Under the pieces are notes generated by a model. That model had not been told where the DNA came from. It did not search any database and was given only the letters and a program-made list of their open reading frames with translations. This document shows positions 1-9,073 of a stretch of DNA of 64,000 nucleotides, piece after piece. The DNA comes from Campylobacter lanienae NCTC 13004. Lineage in GTDB: Bacteria > Campylobacterota > Campylobacteria > Campylobacterales > Campylobacteraceae. Numbering within the stretch: the first letter of the stretch is position 1; each line of letters begins with the position of its first letter. The position numbers were made by a program, and so were the translations under genes. Location: contig NZ_CP015578.1 of NCBI RefSeq assembly GCF_002139935.1, positions 1,240,001-1,304,000 on the forward strand, written 5' to 3'.

Positions 1-191
1 AGACGCCACTTAGTGCTATATCTCTTAGACAGATGGCTGATCTAGCTAGTATAGGCGTTGGGATAGCGCCACCAATTTTGGGCTATTATACTAATCCTAG
101 CACCATTGATGAAGCTGAGAATTTCATCATAGCAAAATGGCTAGACAATCTACATATCAAACACAATCTAATGAGGCGATGGAATGGATAA
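1..191 (+). CDS. ubiX: Flavin prenyltransferase UbiX, C-terminal part (5' truncated by window)
   Basis: Read from base 3, the frame gives the last 62 residues of a UbiX/Pad1 family protein and stops at TAA 189-191. Visible are the TPLSAISLRQM segment, IGVGIAPPI followed by the GYYT turn, and the terminal MRRWNG that matches the conserved RWxG end of UbiX. The family attaches a dimethylallyl group to FMN, making the prenylated cofactor of UbiD-type decarboxylases. The stop overlaps the start of the next gene by 8 bases, so the two are probably co-transcribed. Identification rests on the C-terminal third only. Confidence 0.85.
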   Translation, partial: TPLSAISLRQMADLASIGVGIAPPILGYYTNPSTIDEAENFIIAKWLDNLHIKHNLMRRWNG

Positions 192-2193
192 TATCTTTAA
201 CAAAAACTACAATCACCAAGTCGATCCCCAAGCAGTAAAAGCCTTGCACCACGCAATAGAACAAGATATCAAAGCAAATGGCGGTGCTAATGCCTTTATA
301 CACAATATCATCGCACTTTGCTCCATTAACTTTATCCTAGCTAAGGCCATTTATGACCTAAAAAGCAATAGCAAATTTGATGTCTTTGCCGGCAAGGGCA
401 ACCTAGATATAAATATCATCAACACACATACCAAAACCCCGATTTATAGTGGCTCGCCAGCAGAACATACAATCAATATGCTAGATAAATTCAAAAGAGA
501 TTACGCCCTTTATCCATCGCTATTTTTCTATGGGCTTGGCAATGGCAACTTCTATAAAGCTCTATTAGAAAATAAAAATCATAAGAAAATTGTAGTATTT
601 GAGCCTGAAATTGAGATATTATTTATAGCTTTTTGCCTAAATGATTTTAGTAAAGAGATGCGTGAAAATCGCTTTATACCATTTTGTGTTGGCTTTTTAA
701 ATGATGCGTATCTACATATAATTTGTAATCAAAAAGAGATTAAATACAACGCCAAAAACTATGATTTTCACATATATAATGACTATTATGACCAAACCTA
801 CAAACAAAACGCAAATAGCATAAATAAAAGATTATTAAATATCTTACTTCTAAATATCAAAGCCGCCGGCAATTCGCCGGAAGATACCCTTATAGGGATG
901 AAGCATGTAGTAGAGAATATGCCAAAATTCTATGCTAATTACAGCTTAAAAGATATTTTAAATTTAAACACAAATCGCAACCAAACCGCCATCATCGTCT
1001 CAACTGGACCAAGTCTAACTAAGCAACTTGAGCTATTAAGAAGCGTCGCTCCATATGCCATTTTGATCGCTGCTGACGCCTCATATCCGATACTAAAATT
1101 AAATAATATTAGGCCAGATTTTGTAACTACAATGGAGAGAATCGAGCTTAGCGGGGCGTTTTTTGATAGTGAGGTGAGTGAATTTGATAATGGCATAACC
1201 TTTATCGCTAGCTCACTCATCCATCCTAATACAATTAAGCTTTTAAAAGGGCGAGATGTCGCCTTCGCTCATAAGCCTTTGAAATTCGAAGAGGCCTTAG
1301 GCGAAGATCCGAAAAACTATATGTGTAAAGGGCCTAGCACCGCTCACTTCGCCTTTGATCTAGCTATAGAGCTTGGCTGTAAGCAGATAATATTTATCGG
1401 ACAAGATCTAGCCATGGCAGATGATGGCACCACTCACGCTAGGGGAATGGTCTTTGGTGAGACTTCGCCTACTATCGCCTCTAAAGAGTATGAGTCTAAT
1501 ATAACAACAACTCTAGGCTATGGCGGCAAAACGCATGTAAAATCTATCAAAATTTGGGATATGTTTAGAGAGTATTTCGAGGCGATGATAGATGCGATTA
1601 GCTCATATACTGATGTAAAAGTTTATAACGCCACCGAGGGTGGCTCTAGGATTAGAGGCACGATAGAAAGGCCTTTTGGTGAGCTTGTAAGCGAAATTAT
1701 AAATAGCAAAGTTAAAAAGAATTTACTAAAACCAGAACCGATATCACCAGATATTAGCCACGCCAAACTACAATCCCAAAAGCAAATTATAGAAAATTTC
1801 ATCAAAATAGGCAAAGATAAACAAGATCTAATCAAAGAGCTATTTAAGAAAATTAGCAAATTAGTAGAACCCGCAAACGCAGATCTAGCAAATGGCAAAG
1901 AGCCAAGATATGCTAAATTCTATGAGCTTAAAGATCGCATAGATAGATTAAAAGCGAATTTGGATAATGATAAGAGTTTTAATGATGTATATATGAGTGC
2001 GGCGTATAACTTTTGCTTACATCAAGAGCTAGATTTTGCTACATTAATGGTGCGTCCTGAAAAGAGTAAGAGCGATCGTGATAAGAAGATTTTTGAGTAT
2101 GTCAAACAGCATGGATACTACTTCTTTAGCCTAGCCGGCCTGATAGAAAATACCATTGACACACTCCAAACCGCACTTGATGGGTGGGAGTGA
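184..2193 (+). CDS. Motility accessory factor (Maf, DUF115) family protein
   Basis: 669 residues, in the usual range for campylobacter Maf proteins. The middle holds the DUF115/MptE-like core: TAIIVSTGPSLTKQ near residue 270, then DASYPILKLNNIRPDFV, and further on GPSTAHFAFDLAIELGC followed by FIGQDLAMADDGTTHARG. The tail is helical and lysine-rich. Maf proteins are thought to act in transferring nonulosonic acid sugars (pseudaminic or legionaminic type) to flagellin, and some lie in phase-variable glycosylation loci. The ATG lies inside the end of ubiX with a weak purine-rich site before it. The neighbouring glycosyltransferases fit a surface-glycan role. No homopolymer tract is seen inside this copy. 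Substrate and target are not evident from sequence. Confidence 0.85.
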   Translation: MDNIFNKNYNHQVDPQAVKALHHAIEQDIKANGGANAFIHNIIALCSINFILAKAIYDLKSNSKFDVFAGKGNLDINIINTHTKTPIYSGSPAEHTINMLDKFKRDYALYPSLFFYGLGNGNFYKALLENKNHKKIVVFEPEIEILFIAFCLNDFSKEMRENRFIPFCVGFLNDAYLHIICNQKEIKYNAKNYDFHIYNDYYDQTYKQNANSINKRLLNILLLNIKAAGNSPEDTLIGMKHVVENMPKFYANYSLKDILNLNTNRNQTAIIVSTGPSLTKQLELLRSVAPYAILIAADASYPILKLNNIRPDFVTTMERIELSGAFFDSEVSEFDNGITFIASSLIHPNTIKLLKGRDVAFAHKPLKFEEALGEDPKNYMCKGPSTAHFAFDLAIELGCKQIIFIGQDLAMADDGTTHARGMVFGETSPTIASKEYESNITTTLGYGGKTHVKSIKIWDMFREYFEAMIDAISSYTDVKVYNATEGGSRIRGTIERPFGELVSEIINSKVKKNLLKPEPISPDISHAKLQSQKQIIENFIKIGKDKQDLIKELFKKISKLVEPANADLANGKEPRYAKFYELKDRIDRLKANLDNDKSFNDVYMSAAYNFCLHQELDFATLMVRPEKSKSDRDKKIFEYVKQHGYYFFSLAGLIENTIDTLQTALDGWE

Positions 2194-2216
2194 AACTATC
2201 AATCCCAATAGCAAAT

Positions 2217-2239
2217 ACCGTCAATCCTTGATTGGCGGT
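2217..2239. terminator. Hairpin between convergent maf and glf
   Basis: Ten-base arms ACCGTCAATC and GATTGGCGGT pair with one G-U and a three-base loop, in the 85-base gap between two converging genes. No clean T-run follows on either strand, so it may be a weak or bidirectional terminator. Confidence 0.4.
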
Positions 2240-2277
2240 GTAATGATGGTTTTATAGCTCTGAAATAAGATATAAAT

Positions 2278-3393
2278 CTATATTTTACCTACCGATAAAT
2301 CATCAAACAATTCAATAGCCCGTAAAATAGCCTTATCCATATCATAATACTTATAGTCACCCAAGCGACCTAAAAAATAAATATTTTTATTCAAATTTGC
2401 TTCTTTTAGGTATTTTTCATACAATATTCTATTTTCTTCTTTTGGTATAGGATAGTATCTTTCATTTTTTCCAAGTTCAAAAGCCTCTGAATACTCTTTG
2501 GCAATTACTGTTTTATCGGTTTTATCCTGAAGATAGTGTTTGTATTCATGAATTCGTGTAAAATTATAGTTACAAGGATAATTAACAACCGAATTAGACT
2601 GATAAAATTCCCTCTCATACTCTTCTAACTCAAATTTTACACTACGATAAGGCAGTTGTCCATATTTATAATCAAAATATTCATCAATCGACCCAGTATA
2701 AAAAATCCTATCAAATTTATTGCTATTAATATCCTTAAAATCAGTATTTAATCTAATTTTAATATTTTTATGAAATAAAATATTTTCAATAAGCTTAGTA
2801 TAGCCTTTTAGTGGAATACCTTGATATTTGTCTTGAAAATATCTATTATCCTTGCTTAAATACACAGGCACCCTTGCAGTCACAGCGCCATCAACATTGC
2901 TAGGCGAAACTCCCCATTGTTTTATAGTATAATGCAAAAAAACCTTTTCATAAATATAATTTGATAAATATTTTAAATCCTTATCATCTTGTTTTTGAAA
3001 TTCTAATATTGGCACTTTTGTATTGTATTCAAATTTTTCTAAAAGCTTTTCTTCTAAACGCCTTGCCATTGTTTGCGGGAAAAGATCATAAAGAGTATTG
3101 AAATTAAAAGGTATGATAGTCTCTATACCATCGATTAGAGCTATCACTTTATGCATATATTGATTAAATTTACCAAATTGACAAACAAAATCCCAAACTC
3201 TTTCATTTGAAGTATGAAAAATATGCGAACCATATTTATGTATCATAATCCCATTTTTATCTCTATAATCATATGAATTGCCCGCAATATGGCATTTTTT
3301 GTCTATTACAACAACCTTTTCATTGAGTTTTGTAGCAATTAAATTTGCGATTACTGCCCCAGAAAATCCAGCTCCAACTACCAAATTTTTCAT
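2278..3393 (-). CDS. glf: UDP-galactopyranose mutase
   Basis: 371 residues from ATG 3393, close to the normal 370-390 of bacterial Glf. The N-terminus is the FAD Rossmann motif VVGAGFSGAVIA, followed by an acidic strand end (VVIDK) and IAGNSYD. Farther in are MIHKYGSHIFHT, the catalytic-region signatures QWGVSPSNVDGAV and RVPVYLSKDNRYF, and near the end YFLGRLGDYKYYDMDKAI, all typical of the family. It interconverts UDP-galactopyranose and UDP-galactofuranose using reduced FAD in the cytosol. Its start overlaps the stop of the upstream glycosyltransferase as ATGA, so I prefer it to a start three codons earlier. It is the last gene of a leftward glycosyltransferase operon and implies galactofuranose in the product glycan. 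Confidence 0.95.
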   Translation of the reverse strand: MKNLVVGAGFSGAVIANLIATKLNEKVVVIDKKCHIAGNSYDYRDKNGIMIHKYGSHIFHTSNERVWDFVCQFGKFNQYMHKVIALIDGIETIIPFNFNTLYDLFPQTMARRLEEKLLEKFEYNTKVPILEFQKQDDKDLKYLSNYIYEKVFLHYTIKQWGVSPSNVDGAVTARVPVYLSKDNRYFQDKYQGIPLKGYTKLIENILFHKNIKIRLNTDFKDINSNKFDRIFYTGSIDEYFDYKYGQLPYRSVKFELEEYEREFYQSNSVVNYPCNYNFTRIHEYKHYLQDKTDKTVIAKEYSEAFELGKNERYYPIPKEENRILYEKYLKEANLNKNIYFLGRLGDYKYYDMDKAILRAIELFDDLSVGKI

Positions 3394-4676
3394 TGCTCGC
3401 ACTCTTTTGTAAGATTAATTATAAGATTATTATAATTTTTTGCAAAGTGTTCTAAAGTGTAATTATTTTCATATGCGATCTTTGCGAGTTTTCTTTGTTG
3501 GTTTTTATACTCTTTAGAAGTATCGATGAAATTTTCTATTTTATTTATGCAATCATCTTGATTATCATAAAGCTCTATGGCTTGCGTGTCTTGATATACG
3601 GTTTTGTTTCCGCCAGTATTTGAAGCCAAAATAGGCACACCAGATGACAAAGTTTCGATCAAAATCAAATCAAAATAAGTTTGTCTATTTGGTAAAATAA
3701 ATAAATCTGTTATTTTTAGTAAATCTGCTGGATTTATTTTTCCTAATTCTATCCATCTAGGATGGTCAAGGGGCGATATTTCACTTGTCTGCCCCCCCCC
3801 AATTACAAATGTTATATCATCTCTTTTAGCTAATATTTTATCTGCTATGCTCTTTAATATATCATAACCCTTAATAGCGGTATGTCTGCCGATAAATGAT
3901 ATTATATATTTAGTTTTTATACCAAATTCTTCTCTTATATCTCTAATGCTATTTTCAATATCTAACCTAGCACAACATGTTCTAATAAACATTACTTTTT
4001 TACTCTTAGTTAATTCTTCGAAATAATCTAAACCTTTCAGATACGGCTCCATAGCCTCTTTACTAGGAAAAACCAAAATATCCGCTTGATTAAAAGCATC
4101 TTTTTCTATTTTTTGAAGCATAGCATAAATTTTATCGGCATTTTGATCTTGTTTCAATTTCGCATGATGATACACTTCTTCTGACATTGGCTCTGGAGAG
4201 TGAGACATTAGCATTAACTTTGCTTCTATTTTTCTATATTTTAAATAATTTTTAATAAAAATAGCATCCGTCACATGGTGACAAATAATTGTTTTAAACT
4301 GATATTTATCCAATTGCTTGATATATCCCATATATTCTATCGCATCTATCCCTAAGTCATTAAATGATGCCTTTGAGACTAAAAAAATAAATATTTTTTC
4401 TCTTAATTTTTTTCTATATTTTCTTATTGGAATGAATAATGAAAAAATCCTTGCAATGTTTTTTTGTATTTTATATTGATGATTTTTAATAATAACATTA
4501 TCCATTGAGATAAAGGCAATACTACTAGAAATATGGTATTGAGAAATACTTTCTTTTAGATTTGCTATATATCCAGAAGGTCCTCCAGCTCTAATATCCA
4601 AAACATCATTTAAAAAAACTATATTATCAATATTTTCCTTTTGTTTTATCGCTCTTTTTTTATTAATTAATTGCAT
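3390..4676 (-). CDS. Glycosyltransferase family 4, phase-variable (G9 tract)
   Basis: 428 residues with the GT-B layout: an N-terminal RAGGPSGYIANLKES glycine turn, then a donor-binding half with FIGRHTAIKGYDIL, TFVIGGGQ, and TYFDLILIETLSSG followed by SNTGGNKTVY. The usual EX7E pair has Thr in place of the first Glu, as I recall for a subset of LPS-type GT4 enzymes. The GGG in FVIGGGQ is encoded by an uninterrupted run of nine G on the coding strand; the tract is in frame here, so this copy is ON. A one-base change would truncate the protein soon after residue ~295, removing the catalytic C-terminal part. It sits directly upstream of glf with an ATGA overlap. Sugar and acceptor are unknown. 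Confidence 0.9.
   Translation of the reverse strand: MQLINKKRAIKQKENIDNIVFLNDVLDIRAGGPSGYIANLKESISQYHISSSIAFISMDNVIIKNHQYKIQKNIARIFSLFIPIRKYRKKLREKIFIFLVSKASFNDLGIDAIEYMGYIKQLDKYQFKTIICHHVTDAIFIKNYLKYRKIEAKLMLMSHSPEPMSEEVYHHAKLKQDQNADKIYAMLQKIEKDAFNQADILVFPSKEAMEPYLKGLDYFEELTKSKKVMFIRTCCARLDIENSIRDIREEFGIKTKYIISFIGRHTAIKGYDILKSIADKILAKRDDITFVIGGGQTSEISPLDHPRWIELGKINPADLLKITDLFILPNRQTYFDLILIETLSSGVPILASNTGGNKTVYQDTQAIELYDNQDDCINKIENFIDTSKEYKNQQRKLAKIAYENNYTLEHFAKNYNNLIINLTKECEQ
3792..3800 (-). repeat. Poly-G tract, 9 G on the coding strand (contingency site)
   Basis: Nine C on the plus strand, nine G in the sense of the glycosyltransferase gene. Runs of about eight or more G/C are the classic slipped-strand switching sites of campylobacters and are rare in such AT-rich DNA. 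It is the only G/C run of this length I saw in the window. Confidence 0.9.
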
Positions 4677-4767
4677 TAAAATATCAAACCTTTCTTTATT
4701 TGAATCGAATTATAATATGCCATTTACAAGCTAAAATTATGCATCTTGCAACGCCACTACTTTATAT

Positions 4768-5889
4768 TCATTCCTTATTAATCTTCCCAAACAGCTCCAT
4801 CCACTGCTTCATCACCACCTCTTTGCTAAATTTATTTTTGACTATCTCTTTGCTTTTTTCACCCATTTTAGCTCTTAAGCTCTCATCTTGCATTAATATT
4901 TTTAGTTTATTGGCGTATTCATCTAAATTATTATCTTCTATCAAAAATCCGCTTTTTTCATCTTCTATTATATCGCTTGGGCCAGTTGCAATGTCAAAGG
5001 CTATGATTGGCAAGGCATAAGACCCCGCCTCTATAAGCACCATAGGAAGACCTTCAAAGTGGCTTGCCATAGCATATATGCTAGCACTTAGATACTCGCT
5101 CTCTACATCTTTAGTAAATGGTTTTAAGATTATAGAGTTAGATAAATTTAGATTATCTATCTTAGTTTTTATCTGTTCTTTTAGATCGCCATCGCCTACG
5201 ATATGTAGTTTCCAATCTTTGAATTCTTTGTTATCTTGAATTAACTTCCAAATATCTATTAAGCGTAGGAAGCCTTTTCGATTACTCTCATCCATACTAC
5301 CTATTGATACTACACATTTTTTAGAATAATCTGTATTTAAATTTGAGATATTTGGAATGAAATTTGGGATTATATAAAAATTAGAATTTGGGTATTCTGT
5401 TTTAAATTTATCAATATCATGATTAGATAATAAAACAATATTTTTATAAATACTTAGATCTATTTGCCATTTTTCATAAGCATCAAAAGAATTATGTACA
5501 ACTTTAATAATTTTATCTTGCATTTTTTTTAATATTTTAGTCAAACTGTTATCAAAATGAGTATGACATATTATAAAATCCGGATTAAATTCATTTATTG
5601 CTTGCTTAAACACGGCTCTTTTTTTGATTTCATTCCATTTTTTTATAGGCATTATTAATCTTTTTATCTCGTGTAAAACCTTTGCTAATCCTTTAGGTTT
5701 TACATTTTCTTTAATAAATCTAATTACAACTTCTTGGTGATATTCATAAGGACATTGCTTGTTAAGTGTAATACTAAAAACCATCACTTCATATCCACTA
5801 GCAATTAAAGAATTACTAAAATTGCATATAACTCTCTCAGCACCACCTCCATAACTAATATCATCGTATATCATCAATATTTTTTTCAT
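4768..5889 (-). CDS. Glycosyltransferase family 4 (copy A of a pair sharing a 3' half)
   Basis: 373 residues from ATG 5889, which overlaps the upstream stop as ATGA; a GTG five codons earlier is possible but less likely. N-terminal motif SYGGGAERVICNFS, middle KVVHNSFD, then a C-terminal donor domain with VVSIGSMD, HIVGDGDLKEQI and the EX7E motif EGLPMVLIE followed by AFDIATGPSDIIE. It resembles retaining GlcNAc/GalNAc-type transferases of LPS and N-glycan pathways. From about residue 158 on it is almost identical, in DNA and protein, to the gene ending at 7849, while the N-terminal acceptor-side halves differ. By GT-B logic both should use the same donor sugar on different acceptors (inference). 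Confidence 0.88.
   Translation of the reverse strand: MKKILMIYDDISYGGGAERVICNFSNSLIASGYEVMVFSITLNKQCPYEYHQEVVIRFIKENVKPKGLAKVLHEIKRLIMPIKKWNEIKKRAVFKQAINEFNPDFIICHTHFDNSLTKILKKMQDKIIKVVHNSFDAYEKWQIDLSIYKNIVLLSNHDIDKFKTEYPNSNFYIIPNFIPNISNLNTDYSKKCVVSIGSMDESNRKGFLRLIDIWKLIQDNKEFKDWKLHIVGDGDLKEQIKTKIDNLNLSNSIILKPFTKDVESEYLSASIYAMASHFEGLPMVLIEAGSYALPIIAFDIATGPSDIIEDEKSGFLIEDNNLDEYANKLKILMQDESLRAKMGEKSKEIVKNKFSKEVVMKQWMELFGKINKE
4801..5414. repeat. Direct repeat, copy A (3' half of GT4 gene)
   Basis: Matches 7885-8492 with a handful of substitutions and one short divergent patch (about 5279-5340) that is 6 bases longer here. Same orientation as copy B, about 3.1 kb apart. Confidence 0.9.
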
Positions 5890-6935
5890 ATTCCTAAACT
5901 CCACTTTAATCTATTAAATATATATATGATTTTATGCTTTATTTTAATTAATTTTTTATCATATGGGTTATTTAAATTTAGCATTAATCTTAAATGCTGT
6001 TTTTTTATTTTATTGAGCGAATAAAAAGAACTATCAAATTTAGATAAATATGTTTTGGCTTCTGTAGCAAATTCATGCCTATATTCCAATGGACAACAAA
6101 AATAATACCCTTGAATTAATTCGCATATAAATTCCATAAAATTATTTTTTAATTCATTTAGCAGTTGTTTATTTTTTAAAAAATTTTCCACCATATAAAT
6201 TGATTTAAAAATATCAAAAACTCTTTTACTTTTTGCACTAGATGTCATTATAGAGCCTTCTCTAATGCGGTAATAATACAAAGCCTCATCTAAAAATGCG
6301 ATCCTTTTAGCTAGTATTAAGGATTTAATATGTGGATATATATCTTCAAAAAGTAAATTTTGTGGATAGATTTCTTCATTTTCCCATAGGGAATTTATTA
6401 AAAATTCATATGAATAAAATTTTAAACATGCTCCAAAGCGTCCAAATAATACATCTTTAATCTCACTATAATCACATACATCATTTTTTCTAATCTTATA
6501 ACAATCGGTTTTTAAATAATCACTTGATTCTATTCTTTTATCTTTCTCTATGTATAGCAATAAACTCATTATGCATATATCTGAATTTGACTCTTGTGAT
6601 TTATTATATAGTTTTTCTAAAGCTTGAGTATCTAACCAATCATCTGAATCTGCAAAATAGATATATTTAGGGTTTATATTGCTATCTATTAAATATTTTA
6701 TTCCTGAATTCCTAGCCGCACCAAGTCCGCCATTTATCTTATCTACGATATGAATTCTATTATCATTTTTAGCATACTCTTTTAAAATTTCTAAGCTAGA
6801 ATCAGTTGAACCATCATTTACACAGATTATTGCTATATCTTTTAGAGTTTGATTAACTACTGAATCTAAGCACTCTCTTAAATATTTTTCTACATTATAT
6901 ACTGGAATTATGATTGATACTTTAATCTTACCCAC
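5886..6935 (-). CDS. Glycosyltransferase family 2
   Basis: 349 residues, GTG start (GTG GGT AAG) with an AAAGG site upstream. GT-A fold signatures: VSIIIPVYNVEKYLRECLDS at the N-terminus, CVNDGSTDSS, GGLGAARNSGI, and the metal-binding DxD region YFADSDDWLD. The C-terminal third is lysine- and aromatic-rich without a clear family feature. The first ~80 bases are closely similar to the start of the adjacent GT2 gene, so the two are paralogues. It is part of the leftward glycan operon. The sugar and linkage cannot be predicted. Confidence 0.88.
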   Translation of the reverse strand: MGKIKVSIIIPVYNVEKYLRECLDSVVNQTLKDIAIICVNDGSTDSSLEILKEYAKNDNRIHIVDKINGGLGAARNSGIKYLIDSNINPKYIYFADSDDWLDTQALEKLYNKSQESNSDICIMSLLLYIEKDKRIESSDYLKTDCYKIRKNDVCDYSEIKDVLFGRFGACLKFYSYEFLINSLWENEEIYPQNLLFEDIYPHIKSLILAKRIAFLDEALYYYRIREGSIMTSSAKSKRVFDIFKSIYMVENFLKNKQLLNELKNNFMEFICELIQGYYFCCPLEYRHEFATEAKTYLSKFDSSFYSLNKIKKQHLRLMLNLNNPYDKKLIKIKHKIIYIFNRLKWSLGI

Positions 6936-6944
6936 TTTATGCCT

Positions 6945-7859
6945 TTAAATCCCAAATTTAACTCTTAAACTTCTATTATATTTAAAATATTTATTATATA
7001 TTTTAAATATAATCTTATTGATTTTTTTATGCTGTTTTCTTATATTGTATTCGCAATATCGCAAATAAATTATATATAATTTAGTAATTTTAGTATTAAA
7101 TTTATATTTTTTTGAAATTTCTTTTATTTTATTAATTACAAATATAAGGTCTTGTATATTTTTTTCAATTACATTATTACAGTTACTTTTAGTTGTTGAA
7201 TTCTCATTTTGACGATAGTAGTACAAAATATCACAAGTATGATAAAATTTATTAGATAAATTCCAAAGCACAAAACTCATCAAAGCATCCTCTGCCATGA
7301 TAATTCTATCTTTTAAATTTAAAATTTCAAAAGCTTTTAAATAGATATCTCTTTTAACCATCATAAAAGCTAAACTCCATCTCGGATAGCCTTTTTGTCT
7401 ATACATATAATTAGCATACTCTTCTAAAGATTCAAAGCTATCATTTTCTAAAATTTTATCAAATATAGTAGCATTGCCATTTTCATAATTATAAGCATTA
7501 AATTTCACTACATCATAATACCCATTTTTAGTGGCATTATAAGCTATCTCACAAGCCCTTAAATCCAAAAAATCATCAGAATCTAAAAATACCAAATACT
7601 CGCCATTAGCTGCTAAAACAGCGTTATTTCTACTAGTAAATGGCCCTTGATTTTGCTTATTTTTAATAATCTTTATTCTATTATCATTTTTAGCATACTC
7701 CTGGGCGATATCCATGCTTTTATCACTTCCGCAATCATCTACTATTATAATCTCTATATCTTTTAAACTTTGATTTATTGCTGAGTCTAAGCACTCTCTT
7801 AAATATTTTTCTATATTATATACAGGAATTATTATTGATGCTTTTGGATTATTTATCAC
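6945..7859 (-). CDS. Glycosyltransferase family 2
   Basis: 304 residues, GTG start overlapping the end of the upstream GT4 gene by 11 bases, preceded by AAGAGG at a normal distance. Motifs: ASIIIPVYNIEKYLRECLDS, VDDCGSDKS, GPFTSRNNAV, and the DxD region FLDSDDFLDL. The tail is strongly basic, and the gene is visibly AT-richer than the flanking housekeeping DNA, as is common for horizontally acquired glycan genes. Probable function: transfer of one sugar in LOS, LPS or capsule assembly at the inner face of the cytoplasmic membrane. Confidence 0.88.
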   Translation of the reverse strand: MINNPKASIIIPVYNIEKYLRECLDSAINQSLKDIEIIIVDDCGSDKSMDIAQEYAKNDNRIKIIKNKQNQGPFTSRNNAVLAANGEYLVFLDSDDFLDLRACEIAYNATKNGYYDVVKFNAYNYENGNATIFDKILENDSFESLEEYANYMYRQKGYPRWSLAFMMVKRDIYLKAFEILNLKDRIIMAEDALMSFVLWNLSNKFYHTCDILYYYRQNENSTTKSNCNNVIEKNIQDLIFVINKIKEISKKYKFNTKITKLYIIYLRYCEYNIRKQHKKINKIIFKIYNKYFKYNRSLRVKFGI

Positions 7860-8976
7860 TTTTAAGCCTCTTAAATAGATTTTCCCACTGCTTCATCACC
7901 ACCTCTTTGCTAAATTTATTTTTGACTATCTCTTTGCTTTTTTCACCCATTTTAGCTCTTAAGCTCTCATCTTGCATTAATATTTTTAGTTTATTGGCGT
8001 ATTCATCTAAATTATTATCTTCTATCAAAAATCCGCTTTTTTCATCTTCTATTATATCGCTTGGGCCTGTGGCGATATCAAAGGCTATGGTTGGCAAGGC
8101 ATAAGTCCCCGCCTCTATAAGCACCATAGGAAGTCCTTCAAAGTGGCTTGCCATAGCATATATGCTAGCACTTAGATACTCGCTCTCTACATCTTTAGTA
8201 AATGGTTTTAAGATTATAGAGTTAGATAAATTTAGATTATCTATCTTAGTTTTTATCTGTTCTTTTAGATCGCCATCGCCTACGATATGTAGTTTCCAAT
8301 CTTTGAATTCTTTGTTATCTTGAATTAACTTCCAAATATCTATTAAGCGTAGGAAGCCTTTTTCTTTTGATAGCCTACCTACGCTTACAACTAATTTTTG
8401 TGAGTAATTAGTATTTAAATTTGAGATATTTGGAATGAAATTTGGGATTATATAAAAATTAGAATTTGGGTATTTTGTTTTAAATTTATCAAGCTCTTGA
8501 GAAGAAAGCAATACAAAATTTTGCAAACCATCTAAATTAAAATTCTTATAAATATCAAATTTACCATGAATAAGTTTAATTACAGCACTATTTTTTACAG
8601 CAAATTTACCATTGATAAAACTATCACTATTATCGATAATAATATCTGGCTCAATTTTTTTTGCTAATTTTATAAAACGCCTGCTCATTATTTTTATAAT
8701 TATTCTATTTGCAAATCTAACTAATGGCCTAGCTAATTCACGTAAAATTTTAAAAAATGGGTTTTTTACATTTGACAAGGTGATTTCTTTAATATCAGAT
8801 AATTTTATTAATTCGATATTTTTACTATAATTAAATACTATATTTTTATTAGCATTAAATATACTAGTTATATAAATTTTATAATTTTTAACAAGCTCAT
8901 TACTCAAATTCGCTACAACACGCTCCCTGCCGCCAACTATACTTAAATCAGGAACAACTATCAATATTTTCTTCAA
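7849..8976 (-). CDS. Glycosyltransferase family 4 (copy B, first gene of the leftward glycan operon)
   Basis: 375 residues. The N-terminus MKKILIVVPDLSIVGGRERV is a GT4 acceptor-domain start; the C-terminal half has VVSVGRLSKEKG, HIVGDGDLKEQI and EGLPMVLIE as in copy A, with only scattered differences. The first ~160 residues are unrelated to copy A beyond fold-level motifs. The operon's leftward promoter should lie in the 97-base gap to the divergent GT8 gene. The abrupt change from divergent to near-identical sequence inside the gene points to gene conversion or recombination. Confidence 0.88.
   Translation of the reverse strand: MKKILIVVPDLSIVGGRERVVANLSNELVKNYKIYITSIFNANKNIVFNYSKNIELIKLSDIKEITLSNVKNPFFKILRELARPLVRFANRIIIKIMSRRFIKLAKKIEPDIIIDNSDSFINGKFAVKNSAVIKLIHGKFDIYKNFNLDGLQNFVLLSSQELDKFKTKYPNSNFYIIPNFIPNISNLNTNYSQKLVVSVGRLSKEKGFLRLIDIWKLIQDNKEFKDWKLHIVGDGDLKEQIKTKIDNLNLSNSIILKPFTKDVESEYLSASIYAMASHFEGLPMVLIEAGTYALPTIAFDIATGPSDIIEDEKSGFLIEDNNLDEYANKLKILMQDESLRAKMGEKSKEIVKNKFSKEVVMKQWENLFKRLKSDK
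7885..8492. repeat. Direct repeat, copy B (3' half of GT4 gene)
   Basis: Partner of 4801-5414. The first ~478 bases are nearly identical; the match resumes after a short variable patch and stops sharply at 8492. Recombination between the copies would delete two GT2 genes and fuse the two GT4 genes. Confidence 0.9.
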
Positions 8977-9036
8977 ATAATACGCCCTCTAAAGTTGGTA
9001 AGTAAAATTAATGAGTTAAATCTTACCATATTTTGC

Positions 9037-9042
9037 TATAAT
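9037..9042 (+). promoter_or_regulatory. Probable -10 box of the GT8 gene
   Basis: TATAAT with a T-rich upstream stretch, 31 bases before the ATG at 9074; an AAGG site follows before the start. Campylobacter sigma-70 promoters lack a strong -35, which fits. Confidence 0.55.
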
Positions 9043-9073
9043 TTGGCACAATTATACATAAAAAAGGCTTAAA

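Noticed and set aside
4700-5020. Frame of 106 codons on the plus strand, repeated at 7778-8104
   Set aside because: Both lie antisense to the shared GT4 3' halves, and their similarity merely reflects the repeat.
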